The notes under the pieces were generated by a model that made no database searches, was not told the origin of the DNA, and worked only from the letters and a program-made list of their open reading frames with translations. This document shows, piece after piece, positions 47,201-62,200 of a stretch of 64,000 bases of DNA (positions are counted from its first letter, which is position 1; every line of letters begins with the position of its first letter). Both the position numbers and the translations under genes were made by a program. Source of the DNA: Steinernema hermaphroditum (Eukaryota; Nematoda; Chromadorea; Rhabditida; Steinernematidae); assembly GCA_030435675.1 (NCBI GenBank), contig CM059623.1, positions 4,242,012 to 4,306,011 on the forward strand, given 5' to 3'.

Positions 47201-50200
47201 CTGTCTCGAATTGAAAGTTTTGCAGGAAACTAAGATAGTCCACAGTAAATCCAGCGGGAGTAGGCGCGTTCGATCAGGCTCGTGCAGTTCTACAACATCC
47301 AATCATAAAAATGCTATGGTACTTTGGAGCAGGAGGGTCAGATGCAGAGCTTTTGGTATGAGCGGGGGCCCTGCTGTCTCGAATTGAAAGTTTTGCAGGA
47401 AACTAAGATAGTCCACAGTAAATCCAGCGGGAGTAGGCGCGTTCGATCAGGCTCGTGCAGTTCTACAACATCCAATCATAAAAATGCTATGGTACTTTGG
47501 AGCAGGAGGGTCAGATGCAGAGCTTTTGGTATGAGCGGGGGCCCTGCTGTCTCGAATTGAAAGTTTTGCAGGAAACTAAGATAGTCCACAGTAAATCCAG
47601 CGGGAGTAGGCGCGTTCGATCAGGCTCGTGCAGTTCTACAACATCCAATCATAAAAATGCTATGGTACTTTGGAGCAGGAGGGTCAGATGCAGAGCTTTT
47701 GGTATGAGCGGGGGCCCTGCTGTCTCGAATTGAAAGTTTTGCAGGAAACTAAGATAGTCCACAGTAAATCCAGCGGGAGTAGGCGCGTTCGATCAGGCTC
47801 GTGCAGTTCTACAAGATCCAATCATAAAAATGCTATGGTACTTTGGAGCAGGAGGGTCAGATGCAGAGCTTTTGGTATGAGCAAGGGCCCTGCTGTCTCG
47901 AATTGAAAGTTTTGCAGGAAACTAAGATAGTCCACAGTAATCCCAACGGGAATAGGCGCGTTTGATCAGGCTCGTGCAGTTCTACAACATCCAATCATAA
48001 AAATGCTATGGTACTTTGGAGCAGGAGGGTCAGATGCAGAGCTTTTGGTATGAGCGGGGGCCCTGCTGTCTCGAATTGAAAGTTTTGCAGGAAACTAAGA
48101 TAGTCCACAGTAAATCCAGCGGGAGTAGGCGCGTTCGATCAGGCTCGTGCAGTTCTACAACATCCAATCATAAAAATGCTATGGTACTTTGGAGCAGGAG
48201 GGTCAGATGCAGAGCTTTTGGTATGAGCGGGGGCCCTGCTGTCTCGAATTGAAAGTTTTGCAGGAAACTAAGATAGTCCACAGTAAATCCAGCGGGAGTA
48301 GGCGCGTTCGATCAGGCTCGTGCAGTTCTACAACATCCAATCATAAAAATGCTATGGTACTTTGGAGCAGGAGGGTCAGATGCAGAGCTTTTGGTATGAG
48401 CGGGGGCCCTGCTGTCTCGAATTGAAAGTTTTGCAGGAAACTAAGATAGTCCACAGTAAATCCAGCGGGAGTAGGCGCGTTCGATCAGGCTCGTGCAGTT
48501 CTACAACATCCAATCATAAAAATGCTATGGTACTTTGGAGCAGGAGGGTCAGATGCAGAGCTTTTGGTATGAGCGGGGGCCCTGCTGTCTCGAATTGAAA
48601 GTTTTGCAGGAAACTAAGATAGTCCACAGTAAATCCAGCGGGAGTAGGCGCGTTCGATCAGGCTCGTGCAGTTCTACAACATCCAATCATAAAAATGCTA
48701 TGGTACTTTGGAGCAGGAGGGTCAGATGCAGAGCTTTTGGTATGAGCGGGGGCCCTGCTGTCTCGAATTGAAAGTTTTGCAGGAAACTAAGATAGTCCAC
48801 AGTAAATCCAGCGGGAGTAGGCGCGTTCAATCAGGCTCGTGCAGTTCTACAACATCCAATCATAAAAATGCTATGGTACTTTGGAGCAGGAGGGTCAGAT
48901 GCAGAGCTTTTGGTATGAGCGGGGGCCCTGCTGTCTCGAATTGAAAGTTTTGCAGGAAACTAAGATAGTCCACAGTAAATCCAGCGGGAGTAGGCGCGTT
49001 CGATCAGGCTCGTGCAGTTCTACAAGATCCAATCATAAAAATGCTATGGTACTTTGGAGCAGGAGGGTCAGATGCAGAGCTTTTGGTATGAGCGGGGGCC
49101 CTGCTGTCTCGAATTGAAAGTTTTGCAGGAAACTAAGATAGTCCACAGTAAATCCAGCGGGAGTAGGCGCGTTCGATCAGGCTCGTGCAGTTCTACAACA
49201 TCCAATCATAAAAATGCTATGGTACTTTGGAGCAGGAGGGTCAGATGCAGAGCTTTTGGTATGAGCGGGGGCCCTGCTGTCTCGAATTGAAAGTTTTGCA
49301 GGAAACTAAGATAGTCCACAGTAAAGCGGGAAAAAAAAAAAGGAATGCAGAGCTTTTGGTATGAGCGGGGCCCTGCTGTCTCGAATTGAAAGTTTTGCAG
49401 GAAACTAAGATAGTCCACAGTAAATCCAGCGGGAGTAGGCGCGTTCGATCAGGCTCGTGCAGTTCTACAAGATCCAATCATAAAAATGCTATGGTACTTT
49501 GGAGCAGGAGGGTCAGATGCAGAGCTTTTGGTATGAGCAAGGGCCCTGCTGTCTCGAATTGAAAGTTTTGCAGGAAACTAAGATAGTCCACAGTAAATCC
49601 AGCGGGAGTAGGCGCGTTCGATCAGGCTCGTGCAGTTCTACAAGATCCAATCATAAAAATGCTATGGTACTTTGGAGCAGGAGGGTCAGATGCAGAGCTT
49701 TTGGTATGAGCGGGGGCCCTGCTGTCTCGAATTGAAAGTTTTGCAGGAAACTAAGATAGTCCACAGTAAATCCAGCGGGAGTAGGCGCGTTCGATCAGGC
49801 TCGTGCAGTTCTACAAGATCCAATCATAAAAATGCTATGGTACTTTGGAGCAGGAGGGTCAGATGCAGAGCTTTTGGTATGAGCAAGGGCCCTGCTGTCT
49901 CGAATTGAAAGTTTTGCAGGAAACTAAGATAGTCCACAGTAATTCCAACGGGAGTAGGCGCGTTTGATCAGGCTCGTGCAGTTCTACAAGATCCAATCAT
50001 AAAAATGCTATGGTACTTTGGAGCAGGAGGGTCAGATGCAGAGCTTTTGGTATGAGCGGGGGGCCCTGCTGTCTCGAATTGAAAGTTTTGCAGGAAACTA
50101 AGATAGTCCACAGTAAATCCAGCGGGAGTAGGCGCGTTCGATCAGGCTCGTGCAGTTCTACAAGATCCAATCATAAAAATGCTATGGTACTTTGGAGCAG

Positions 50201-53200
50201 GAGGGTCAGATGCAGAGCTTTTGGTATGAGCGGGGGCCCTGCTGTCTCGAATTGAAAGTTTTGCAGGAAACTAAGATAGTCCACAGTAAATCCAGCGGGA
50301 GTAGGCGCGTTCGATCAGGCTCGTGCAGTTCTACAAGATCCAATCATAAAAATGCTATGGTACTTTGGAGCAGGAGGGTCAGATGCAGAGCTTTTGGTAT
50401 GAGCGGGGGCCCTGCTGTCTCGAATTGAAAGTTTTGCAGGAAACTAAGATAGTCCACAGTAAATCCAGCGGGAGTAGGCGCGTTCGATCAGGCTCGTGCA
50501 GTTCTACAAGATCCAATCATAAAAATGCTATGGTACTTTGGAGCAGGAGGGTCAGATGCAGAGCTTTTGGTATGAGCGGGGGCCCTGCTGTCTCGAATTG
50601 AAAGTTTTGCAGGAAACTAAGATAGTCCACAGTAAATCCAGCGGGAGTAGGCGCGTTCGATCAGGCTCGTGCAGTTCTACAACATCCAATCATAAAAATG
50701 CTATGGTACTTTGGAGCAGGAGGGTCAGATGCAGAGCTTTTGGTATGAGCGGGGGCCCTGCTGTCTCGAATTGAAAGTTTTGCAGGAAACTAAGATAGTC
50801 CACAGTAAATCCAGCGGGAGTAGGCGCGTTCGATCAGGCTCGTGCAGTTCTACAAGATCCAATCATAAAAATGCTATGGTACTTTGGAGCAGGAGGGTCA
50901 GATGCAGAGCTTTTGGTATGAGCGAGGGCCCTGCTGTCTCGAATTGAAAGTTTTGCAGGAAACTAAGATAGTCCACAGTAAATCCAACGGGAGTAGGCGC
51001 GTTCGATCAGGCTCGTGCAGTTCTACAAGATCCAATCATAAAAATGCTATGGTACTTTGGAGCAGGAGGGTCAGATGCAGAGCTTTTGGTATGAGCGGGG
51101 GCCCTGCTGTCTCGAATTGAAAGTTTTGCAGGAAACTAAGATAGTCCACAGTAAATCCAGCGGGAGTAGGCGCGTTCGATCAGGCTCGTGCAGTTCTACA
51201 ACATCCAATCATAAAAATGCTATGGTACTTTGGAGCAGGAGGGTCAGATGCAGAGCTTTTGGTATGAGCGGGGGCCCTGCTGTCTCGAATTGAAAGTTTT
51301 GCAGGAAACTAAGATAGTCCACAGTAAATCCAGCGGGAGTAGGCGCGTTCGATCAGGCTCGTGCAGTTCTACAAGATCCAATCATAAAAATGCTATGGTA
51401 CTTTGGAGCAGGAGGGTCAGATGCAGAGCTTTTGGTATGAGCGGGGGCCCTGCTGTCTCGAATTGAAAGTTTTGCAGGAAACTAAGATAGTCCACAGTAA
51501 ATCCAGCGGGAGTAGGCGCGTTCGATCAGGCTCGTGCAGTTCTACAAGATCCAATCATAAAAATGCTATGGTACTTTGGAGCAGGAGGGTCAGATGCAGA
51601 GCTTTTGGTATGAGCGGGGGCCCTGCTGTCTCGAATTGAAAGTTTTGCAGGAAACTAAGATAGTCCACAGTAAATCCAGCGGGAGTAGGCGCGTTCGATC
51701 AGGCTCGTGCAGTTCTACAACATCCAATCATAAAAATGCTATGGTACTTTGGAGCAGGAGGGTCAGATGCAGAGCTTTTGGTATGAGCGGGGGCCCTGCT
51801 GTCTCGAATTGAAAGTTTTGCAGGAAACTAAGATAGTCCACAGTAAATCCAGCGGGAGTAGGCGCGTTCGATCAGGCTCGTGCAGTTCTACAACATCCAA
51901 TCATAAAAATGCTATGGTACTTTGGAGCAGGAGGGTCAGATGCAGAGCTTTTGGTATGAGCGGGGGCCCTGCTGTCTCGAATTGAAAGTTTTGCAGGAAA
52001 CTAAGATAGTCCACAGTAAATCCAGCGGGAGTAGGCGCGTTCGATCAGGCTCGTGCAGTTCTACAAGATCCAATCATAAAAATGCTATGGTACTTTGGAG
52101 CAGGAGGGTCAGATGCAGAGCTTTTGGTATGAGCGGGGGCCCTGCTGTCTCGAATTGAAAGTTTTGCAGGAAACTAAGATAGTCCACAGTAAATCCCAAC
52201 GGGAGTAGGCGCGTTCGATCAGGCTCGTGCAGTTCTACAAGATCCAATCATAAAAATGCTATGGTACTTTGGAGCAGGAGGGTCAGATGCAGAGCTTTTG
52301 GTATGAGCGGGGGCCCTGCTGTCTCGAATTGAAAGTTTTGCAGGAAACTAAGATAGTCCACAGTAATCCCAACGGGAGTAGGCGCGTTCGATCAGGCTCG
52401 TGCAGTTCTACAACATCCAATCATAAAAATGCTATGGTACTTTGGAGCAGGAGGGTCAGATGCAGAGCTTTTGGTATGAGCAGGGGCCCTGCTGTCTCGA
52501 ATTGAAAGTTTTGCAGGAAACTAAGATAGTCCACAGTAAATCCAGCGGGAGTAGGCGCGTTCGATCAGGCTCGTGCAGTTCTACAAGATCCAATCATAAA
52601 AATGCTATGGTACTTTGGAGCAGGAGGGTCAGATGCAGAGCTTTTGGTATGAGCAAGGGCCCTGCTGTCTCGAATTGAAAGTTTTGCAGGAAACTAAGAT
52701 AGTCCACAGTAAATCCAGCGGGAGTAGGCGCGTTCGATCAGGCTCGTGCAGTTCTACAAGATCCAATCATAAAAATGCTATGGTACTTTGGAGCAGGAGG
52801 GTCAGATGCAGAGCTTTTGGTATGAGCAAGGGCCCTGCTGTCTCGAATTGAAAGTTTTGCAGGAAACTAAGATAGTCCACAGTAATCCCAACGGGAATAG
52901 GCGCGTTTGATCAGGCTCGTGCAGTTCTACAAGATCCAATCATAAAAATGCTATGGTACTTTGGAGCAGGAGGGTCAGATGCAGAGCTTTTGGTATGAGC
53001 GGGGGCCCTGCTGTCTCGAATTGAAAGTTTTGCAGGAAACTAAGATAGTCCACAGTAAATCCAGCGGGAGTAGGCGCGTTCGATCAGGCTCGTGCAGTTC
53101 TACAACATCCAATCATAAAAATGCTATGGTACTTTGGAGCAGGAGGGTCAGATGCAGAGCTTTTGGTATGAGCGGGGGCCCTGCTGTCTCGAATTGAAAG

Positions 53201-56200
53201 TTTTGCAGGAAACTAAGATAGTCCACAGTAAATCCAGCGGGAGTAGGCGCGTTCGATCAGGCTCGTGCAGTTCTACAAGATCCAATCATAAAAATGCTAT
53301 GGTACTTTGGAGCAGGAGGGTCAGATGCAGAGCTTTTGGTATGAGCGGGGGCCCTGCTGTCTCGAATTGAAAGTTTTGCAGGAAACTAAGATAGTCCACA
53401 GTAAATCCAGCGGGAGTAGGCGCGTTCGATCAGGCTCGTGCAGTTCTACAAGATCCAATCATAAAAATGCTATGGTACTTTGGAGCAGGAGGGTCAGATG
53501 CAGAGCTTTTGGTATGAGCGGGGGCCCTGCTGTCTCGAATTGAAAGTTTTGCAGGAAACTAAGATAGTCCACAGTAAATCCCAACGGGAGTAGGCGCGTT
53601 CGATCAGGCTCGTGCAGTTCTACAACATCCAATCATAAAAATGCTATGGTACTTTGGAGCAGGAGGGTCAGATGCAGAGCTTTTGGTATGAGCAAGGGCC
53701 CTGCTGTCTCGAATTGAAAGTTTTGCAGGAAACTAAGATAGTCCACAGTAAATCCAGCGGGAGTAGGCGCGTTCGATCAGGCTCGTGCAGTTCTACAAGA
53801 TCCAATCATAAAAATGCTATGGTACTTTGGAGCAGGAGGGTCAGATGCAGAGCTTTTGGTATGAACAAGGCCTCTACTGTCTCGAATTGAAAGTTTTGCA
53901 GGAAACTAAGATAGTCCACAGTAAATCCCAGCGGGAGTAGGCGCGTTCGATCAGGCTCGTGCAGTTCTACAAGATCCAATCATAAAAATGCTATGGTACT
54001 TTGGAGCAGGAGGGTCAGATGCAGAGCTTTTGGTATGAGCAAGGGCCCTGCTGTCTCGAATTGAAAGTTTTGCAGGAAACTAAGATAGTCCACAGTAATC
54101 CCAACGGGAATAGGCGCGTTTGATCAGGCTCGTGCAGTTCTACAAGATCCAATCATAAAAATGCTATGGTACTTTGGAGCAGGAGGGTCAGATGCAGAGC
54201 TTTTGGTATGAGCGGGGGCCCTGCTGTCTCGAATTGAAAGTTTTGCAGGAAACTAAGATAGTCCACAGTAATCCCAACGGGAGTAGGCGCGTTCGATCAG
54301 GCTCGTGCAGTTCTACAAGATCCAATCATAAAAATGCTATGGTACTTTGGAGCAGGAGGGTCAGATGCAGAGCTTTTGGTATGAGCGGGGGCCCTGCTGT
54401 CTCGAATTGAAAGTTTTGCAGGAAACTAAGATAGTCCACAGTAAATCCAGCGGGAGTAGGCGCGTTCGATCAGGCTCGTGCAGTTCTACAAGATCCAATC
54501 ATAAAAATGCTATGGTACTTTGGAGCAGGAGGGTCAGATGCAGAGCTTTTGGTATGAGCGGGGGCCCTGCTGTCTCGAATTGAAAGTTTTGCAGGAAACT
54601 AAGATAGTCCACAGTAAATCCAGCGGGAGTAGGCGCGTTCGATCAGGCTCGTGCAGTTCTACAAGATCCAATCATAAAAATGCTATGGTACTTTGGAGCA
54701 GGAGGGTCAGATGCAGAGCTTTTGGTATGAGCGGGGGCCCTGCTGTCTCGAATTGAAAGTTTTGCAGGAAACTAAGATAGTCCACAGTAATCCCAACGGG
54801 AGTAGGCGCGTTCGATCAGGCTCGTGCAGTTCTACAAGATCCAATCATAAAAATGCTATGGTACTTTGGAGCAGGAGGGTCAGATGCAGAGCTTTTGGTA
54901 TGAGCAAGGGCCCTGCTGTCTCGAATTGAAAGTTTTGCAGGAAACTAAGATAGTCCACAGTAAATCCAGCGGGAGTAGGCGCGTTCGATCAGGCTCGTGC
55001 AGTTCTACAAGATCCAATCATAAAAATGCTATGGTACTTTGGAGCAGGAGGGTCAGATGCAGAGCTTTTGGTATGAGCAAGGCCTCTGCTGTCTCGAATT
55101 GAAAGTTTTGCAGGAAACTAAGATAGTCCACAGTAAATCCAGCGGGAGTAGGCGCGTTCGATCAGGCTCGTGCAGTTCTACAAGATCCAATCATAAAAAT
55201 GCTATGGTACTTTGGAGCAGGAGGGTCAGATGCAGAGCTTTTGGTATGAGCAAGGGCCCTGCTGTCTCGAATTGAAAGTTTTGCAGGAAACTAAGATAGT
55301 CCACAGTAATCCCAACGGGAATAGGCGCGTTTGATCAGGCTCGTGCAGTTCTACAAGATCCAATCATAAAAATGCTATGGTACTTTGGAGCAGGAGGGTC
55401 AGATGCAGAGCTTTTGGTATGAGCGGGGGCCCTGCTGTCTCGAATTGAAAGTTTTGCAGGAAACTAAGATAGTCCACAGTAAATCCAGCGGGAGTAGGCG
55501 CGTTCGATCAGGCTCGTGCAGTTCTACAAGATCCAATCATAAAAATGCTATGGTACTTTGGAGCAGGAGGGTCAGATGCAGAGCTTTTGGTATGAGCGGG
55601 GGCCCTGCTGTCTCGAATTGAAAGTTTTGCAGGAAACTAAGATAGTCCACAGTAATCCCAACGGGAGTAGGCGCGTTCGATCAGGCTCGTGCAGTTCTAC
55701 AAGATCCAATCATAAAAATGCTATGGTACTTTGGAGCAGGAGGGTCAGATGCAGAGCTTTTGGTATGAGCGGGGGCCCTGCTGTCTCGAATTGAAAGTTT
55801 TGCAGGAAACTAAGATAGTCCACAGTAAATCCAGCGGGAGTAGGCGCGTTCGATCAGGCTCGTGCAGTTCTACAAGATCCAATCATAAAAATGCTATGGT
55901 ACTTTGGAGCAGGAGGGTCAGATGCAGAGCTTTTGGTATGAGCGGGGGCCCTGCTGTCTCGAATTGAAAGTTTTGCAGGAAACTAAGATAGTCCACAGTA
56001 AATCCAGCGGGAGTAGGCGCGTTCGATCAGGCTCGTGCAGTTCTACAAGATCCAATCATAAAAATGCTATGGTACTTTGGAGCAGGAGGGTCAGATGCAG
56101 AGCTTTTGGTATGAGCGGGGGCCCTGCTGTCTCGAATTGAAAGTTTTGCAGGAAACTAAGATAGTCCACAGTAAATCCAGCGGGAGTAGGCGCGTTCGAT

Positions 56201-59200
56201 CAGGCTCGTGCAGTTCTACAAGATCCAATCATAAAAATGCTATGGTACTTTGGAGCAGGAGGGTCAGATGCAGAGCTTTTGGTATGAGCAAGGGCCCTGC
56301 TGTCTCGAATTGAAAGTTTTGCAGGAAACTAAGATAGTCCACAGTAATCCCAACGGGAATAGGCGCGTTTGATCAGGCTCGTGCAGTTCTACAAGATCCA
56401 ATCATAAAAATGCTATGGTACTTTGGAGCAGGAGGGTCAGATGCAGAGCTTTTGGTATGAGCGGGGGCCCTGCTGTCTCGAATTGAAAGTTTTGCAGGAA
56501 ACTAAGATAGTCCACAGTAAATCCAGCGGGAGTAGGCGCGTTCGATCAGGCTCGTGCAGTTCTACAAGATCCAATCATAAAAATGCTATGGTACTTTGGA
56601 GCAGGAGGGTCAGATGCAGAGCTTTTGGTATGAGCGGGGGCCCTGCTGTCTCGAATTGAAAGTTTTGCAGGAAACTAAGATAGTCCACAGTAAATCCAGC
56701 GGGAGTAGGCGCGTTCGATCAGGCTCGTGCAGTTCTACAAGATCCAATCATAAAAATGCTATGGTACTTTGGAGCAGGAGGGTCAGATGCAGAGCTTTTG
56801 GTATGAGCGGGGGCCCTGCTGTCTCGAATTGAAAGTTTTGCAGGAAACTAAGATAGTCCACAGTAAATCCAGCGGGAGTAGGCGCGTTCGATCAGGCTCG
56901 TGCAGTTCTACAAGATCCAATCATAAAAATGCTATGGTACTTTGGAGCAGGAGGGTCAGATGCAGAGCTTTTGGTATGAGCGGGGGCCCTGCTGTCTCGA
57001 ATTGAAAGTTTTGCAGGAAACTAAGATAGTCCACAGTAATCCCAACGGGAGTAGGCGCGTTCGATCAGGCTCGTGCAGTTCTACAAGATCCAATCATAAA
57101 AATGCTATGGTACTTTGGAGCAGGAGGGTCAGATGCAGAGCTTTTGGTATGAGCGGGGGCCCTGCTGTCTCGAATTGAAAGTTTTGCAGGAAACTAAGAT
57201 AGTCCACAGTAAATCCAGCGGGAGTAGGCGCGTTCGATCAGGCTCGTGCAGTTCTACAAGATCCAATCATAAAAATGCTATGGTACTTTGGAGCAGGAGG
57301 GTCAGATGCAGAGCTTTTGGTATGAGCGGGGGCCCTGCTGTCTCGAATTGAAAGTTTTGCAGGAAACTAAGATAGTCCACAGTAAATCCAGCGGGAGTAG
57401 GCGCGTTCGATCAGGCTCGTGCAGTTCTACAAGATCCAATCATAAAAATGCTATGGTACTTTGGAGCAGGAGGGTCAGATGCAGAGCTTTTGGTATGAGC
57501 GGGGGCCCTGCTGTCTCGAATTGAAAGTTTTGCAGGAAACTAAGATAGTCCACAGTAATCCCAACGGGAGTAGGCGCGTTCGATCAGGCTCGTGCAGTTC
57601 TACAAGATCCAATCATAAAAATGCTATGGTACTTTGGAGCAGGAGGGTCAGATGCAGAGCTTTTGGTATGAGCGGGGGCCCTGCTGTCTCGAATTGAAAG
57701 TTTTGCAGGAAACTAAGATAGTCCACAGTAAATCCAGCGGGAGTAGGCGCGTTCGATCAGGCTCGTGCAGTTCTACAAGATCCAATCATAAAAATGCTAT
57801 GGTACTTTGGAGCAGGAGGGTCAGATGCAGAGCTTTTGGTATGAGCGGGGGCCCTGCTGTCTCGAATTGAAAGTTTTGCAGGAAACTAAGATAGTCCACA
57901 GTAAATCCAGCGGGAGTAGGCGCGTTCGATCAGGCTCGTGCAGTTCTACAAGATCCAATCATAAAAATGCTATGGTACTTTGGAGCAGGAGGGTCAGATG
58001 CAGAGCTTTTGGTATGAGCGGGGGCCCTGCTGTCTCGAATTGAAAGTTTTGCAGGAAACTAAGATAGTCCACAGTAAATCCAGCGGGAGTAGGCGCGTTC
58101 GATCAGGCTCGTGCAGTTCTACAAGATCCAATCATAAAAATGCTATGGTACTTTGGAGCAGGAGGGTCAGATGCAGAGCTTTTGGTATGAGCGGGGGCCC
58201 TGCTGTCTCGAATTGAAAGTTTTGCAGGAAACTAAGATAGTCCACAGTAACTCCCAACGGGAGTAGGCGCGTTCGATCAGGCTCGTGCAGTTCTACAAGA
58301 TCCAATCATAAAAATGCTATGGTACTTTGGAGCAGGAGGGTCAGATGCAGAGCTTTTGGTATGAGCGGGGGCCCTGCTGTCTCGAATTGAAAGTTTTGCA
58401 GGAAACTAAGATAGTCCACAGTAATCCCAACGGGAGTAGGCGCGTTCGATCAGGCTCGTGCAGTTCTACAAGATCCAATCATAAAAATGCTATGGTACTT
58501 TGGAGCAGGAGGGTCAGATGCAGAGCTTTTGGTATGAGCAAGGGCCCTGCTGTCTCGAATTGAAAGTTTTGCAGGAAACTAAGATAGTCCACAGTAATCC
58601 CAACGGGAGTAGGCGCGTTCGATCAGGCTCGTGCAGTTCTACAAGATCCAATCATAAAAATGCTATGGTACTTTGGAGCAGGAGGGTCAGATGCAGAGCT
58701 TTTGGTATGAGCGGGGGCCCTGCTGTCTCGAATTGAAAGTTTTGCAGGAAACTAAGATAGTCCACAGTAATCCCAACGGGAGTAGGCGCGTTCGATCAGG
58801 CTCGTGCAGTTCTACAAGATCCAATCATAAAAATGCTATGGTACTTTGGAGCAGGAGGGTCAGATGCAGAGCTTTTGGTATGAGCGGGGGCCCTGCTGTC
58901 TCGAATTGAAAGTTTTGCAGGAAACTAAGATAGTCCACAGTAATCCCAACGGGAGTAGGCGCGTTCGATCAGGCTCGTGCAGTTCTACAAGATCCAATCA
59001 TAAAAATGCTATGGTACTTTGGAGCAGGAGGGTCAGATGCAGAGCTTTTGGTATGAGCGGGGGCCCTGCTGTCTCGAATTGAAAGTTTTGCAGGAAACTA
59101 AGATAGTCCACAGTAAATCCCAGCGGGAGTAGGCGCGTTCGATCAGGCTCGTGCAGTTCTACAAGATCCAATCATAAAAATGCTATGGTACTTTGGAGCA

Positions 59201-62200
59201 GGAGGGTCAGATGCAGAGCTTTTGGTATGAGCAAGGGCCCTGCTGTCTCGAATTGAAAGTTTTGCAGGAAACTAAGATAGTCCACAGTAATCCCAACGGG
59301 AATAGGCGCGTTTGATCAGGCTCGTGCAGTTCTACAAGATCCAATCATAAAAATGCTATGGTACTTTGGAGCAGGAGGGTCAGATGCAGAGCTTTTGGTA
59401 TGAGCAAGGGCCCTGCTGTCTCGAATTGAAAGTTTTGCAGGAAACTAAGATAGTCCACAGTAATCCCAACGGGAGTAGGCGCGTTCGATCAGGCTCGTGC
59501 AGTTCTACAAGATCCAATCATAAAAATGCTATGGTACTTTGGAGCAGGAGGGTCAGATGCAGAGCTTTTGGTATGAGCAGGGGCCCTGCTGTCTCGAATT
59601 GAAAGTTTTGCAGGAAACTAAGATAGTCCACAGTAATCCCAACGGGAATAGGCGCGTTTGATCAGGCTCGTGCAGTTCTACAAGATCCAATCATAAAAAT
59701 GCTATGGTACTTTGGAGCAGGAGGGTCAGATGCAGAGCTTTTGGTATGAGCGGGGGCCCTGCTGTCTCGAATTGAAAGTTTTGCAGGAAACTAAGATAGT
59801 CCACAGTAATCCCAACGGGAATAGGCGCGTTTGATCAGGCTCGTGCAGTTCTACAAGATCCAATCATAAAAATGCTATGGTACTTTGGAGCAGGAGGGTC
59901 AGATGCAGAGCTTTTGGTATGAGCGGGGGCCCTGCTGTCTCGAATTGAAAGTTTTGCAGGAAACTAAGATAGTCCACAGTAATCCCAACGGGAGTAGGCG
60001 CGTTCGATCAGGCTCGTGCAGTTCTACAAGATCCAATCATAAAAATGCTATGGTACTTTGGAGCAGGAGGGTCAGATGCAGAGCTTTTGGTATGAGCGGG
60101 GGCCCTGCTGTCTCGAATTGAAAGTTTTGCAGGAAACTAAGATAGTCCACAGTAATCCCAACGGGAGTAGGCGCGTTCGATCAGGCTCGTGCAGTTCTAC
60201 AAGATCCAATCATAAAAATGCTATGGTACTTTGGAGCAGGAGGGTCAGATGCAGAGCTTTTGGTATGAGCAAGGGCCCTGCTGTCTCGAATTGAAAGTTT
60301 TGCAGGAAACTAAGATAGTCCACAGTAAATCCCAACGGGAGTAGGCGCGTTCGATCAGGCTCGTGCAGTTCTACAAGATCCAATCATAAAAATGCTATGG
60401 TACTTTGGAGCAGGAGGGTCAGATGCAGAGCTTTTGGTATGAGCAAGGGCCCTGCTGTCTCGAATTGAAAGTTTTGCAGGAAACTAAGATAGTCCACAGT
60501 AAATCCAACGGGAGTAGGCGCGTTCGATCAGGCTCGTGCAGTTCTACAAGATCCAATCATAAAAATGCTATGGTACTTTGGAGCAGGAGGGTCAGATGCA
60601 GAGCTTTTGGTATGAGCGGGGGCCCTGCTGTCTCGAATTGAAAGTTTTGCAGGAAACTAAGATAGTCCACAGTAATCCCAACGGGAGTAGGCGCGTTCGA
60701 TCAGGCTCGTGCAGTTCTACAAGATCCAATCATAAAAATGCTATGGTACTTTGGAGCAGGAGGGTCAGATGCAGAGCTTTTGGTATGAGCGGGGGCCCTG
60801 CTGTCTCGAATTGAAAGTTTTGCAGGAAACTAAGATAGTCCACAGTAAATCCAGCGGGAGTAGGCGCGTTCGATCAGGCTCGTGCAGTTCTACAAGATCC
60901 AATCATAAAAATGCTATGGTACTTTGGAGCAGGAGGGTCAGATGCAGAGCTTTTGGTATGAGCAGGGGCCCCTGCTGTCTCGAATTGAAAGTTTTGCAGG
61001 AAACTAAGATAGTCCACAGTAATCCCAACGGGAGTAGGCGCGTTCGATCAGGCTCGTGCAGTTCTACAAGATCCAATCATAAAAATGCTATGGTACTTTG
61101 GAGCAGGAGGGTCAGATGCAGAGCTTTTGGTATGAGCAAGGGCCCTGCTGTCTCGAATTGAAAGTTTTGCAGGAAACTAAGATAGTCCACAGTAAATCCC
61201 AACGGGAGTAGGCGCGTTCGATCAGGCTCGTGCAGTTCTACAAGATCCAATCATAAAAATGCTATGGTACTTTGGAGCAGGAGGGTCAGATGCAGAGCTT
61301 TTGGTATGAGCAAGGGCCCTGCTGTCTCGAATTGAAAGTTTTGCAGGAAACTAAGATAGTCCACAGTAAATCCACAACGGGAGTAGGCGCGTTCGATCAG
61401 GCTCGTGCAGTTCTACAAGATCCAATCATAAAAATGCTATGGTACTTTGGAGCAGGAGGGTCAGATGCAGAGCTTTTGGTATGAGCGGGGGGCCCTGCTG
61501 TCTCGAATTGAAAGTTTTGCAGGAAACTAAGATAGTCCACAGTAATCCCAACGGGAGTAGGCGCGTTCGATCAGGCTCGTGCAGTTCTACAAGATCCAAT
61601 CATAAAAATGCTATGGTACTTTGGAGCAGGAGGGTCAGATGCAGAGCTTTTGGTATGAGCAAGGGCCCTGCTGTCTCGAATTGAAAGTTTTGCAGGAAAC
61701 TAAGATAGTCCACAGTAAATCCAACGGGAGTAGGCGCGTTCGATCAGGCTCGTGCAGTTCTACAAGATCCAATCATAAAAATGCTATGGTACTTTGGAGC
61801 AGGAGGGTCAGATGCAGAGCTTTTGGTATGAGCAAGGGCCCTGCTGTCTCGAATTGAAAGTTTTGCAGGAAACTAAGATAGTCCACAGTAAATCCCAACG
61901 GGAGTAGGCGCGTTCGATCAGGCTCGTGCAGTTCTACAAGATCCAATCATAAAAATGCTATGGTACTTTGGAGCAGGAGGGTCAGATGCAGAGCTTTTGG
62001 TATGAGCAAGGGCCCTGCTGTCTCGAATTGAAAGTTTTGCAGGAAACTAAGATAGTCCACAGTAATTCCAACGGGAGTAGGCGCGTTCGATCAGGCTCGT
62101 GCAGTTCTACAAGATCCAATCATAAAAATGCTATGGTACTTTGGAGCAGGAGGGTCAGATGCAGAGCTTTTGGTATGAGCAAGGGCCCTGCTGTCTCGAA

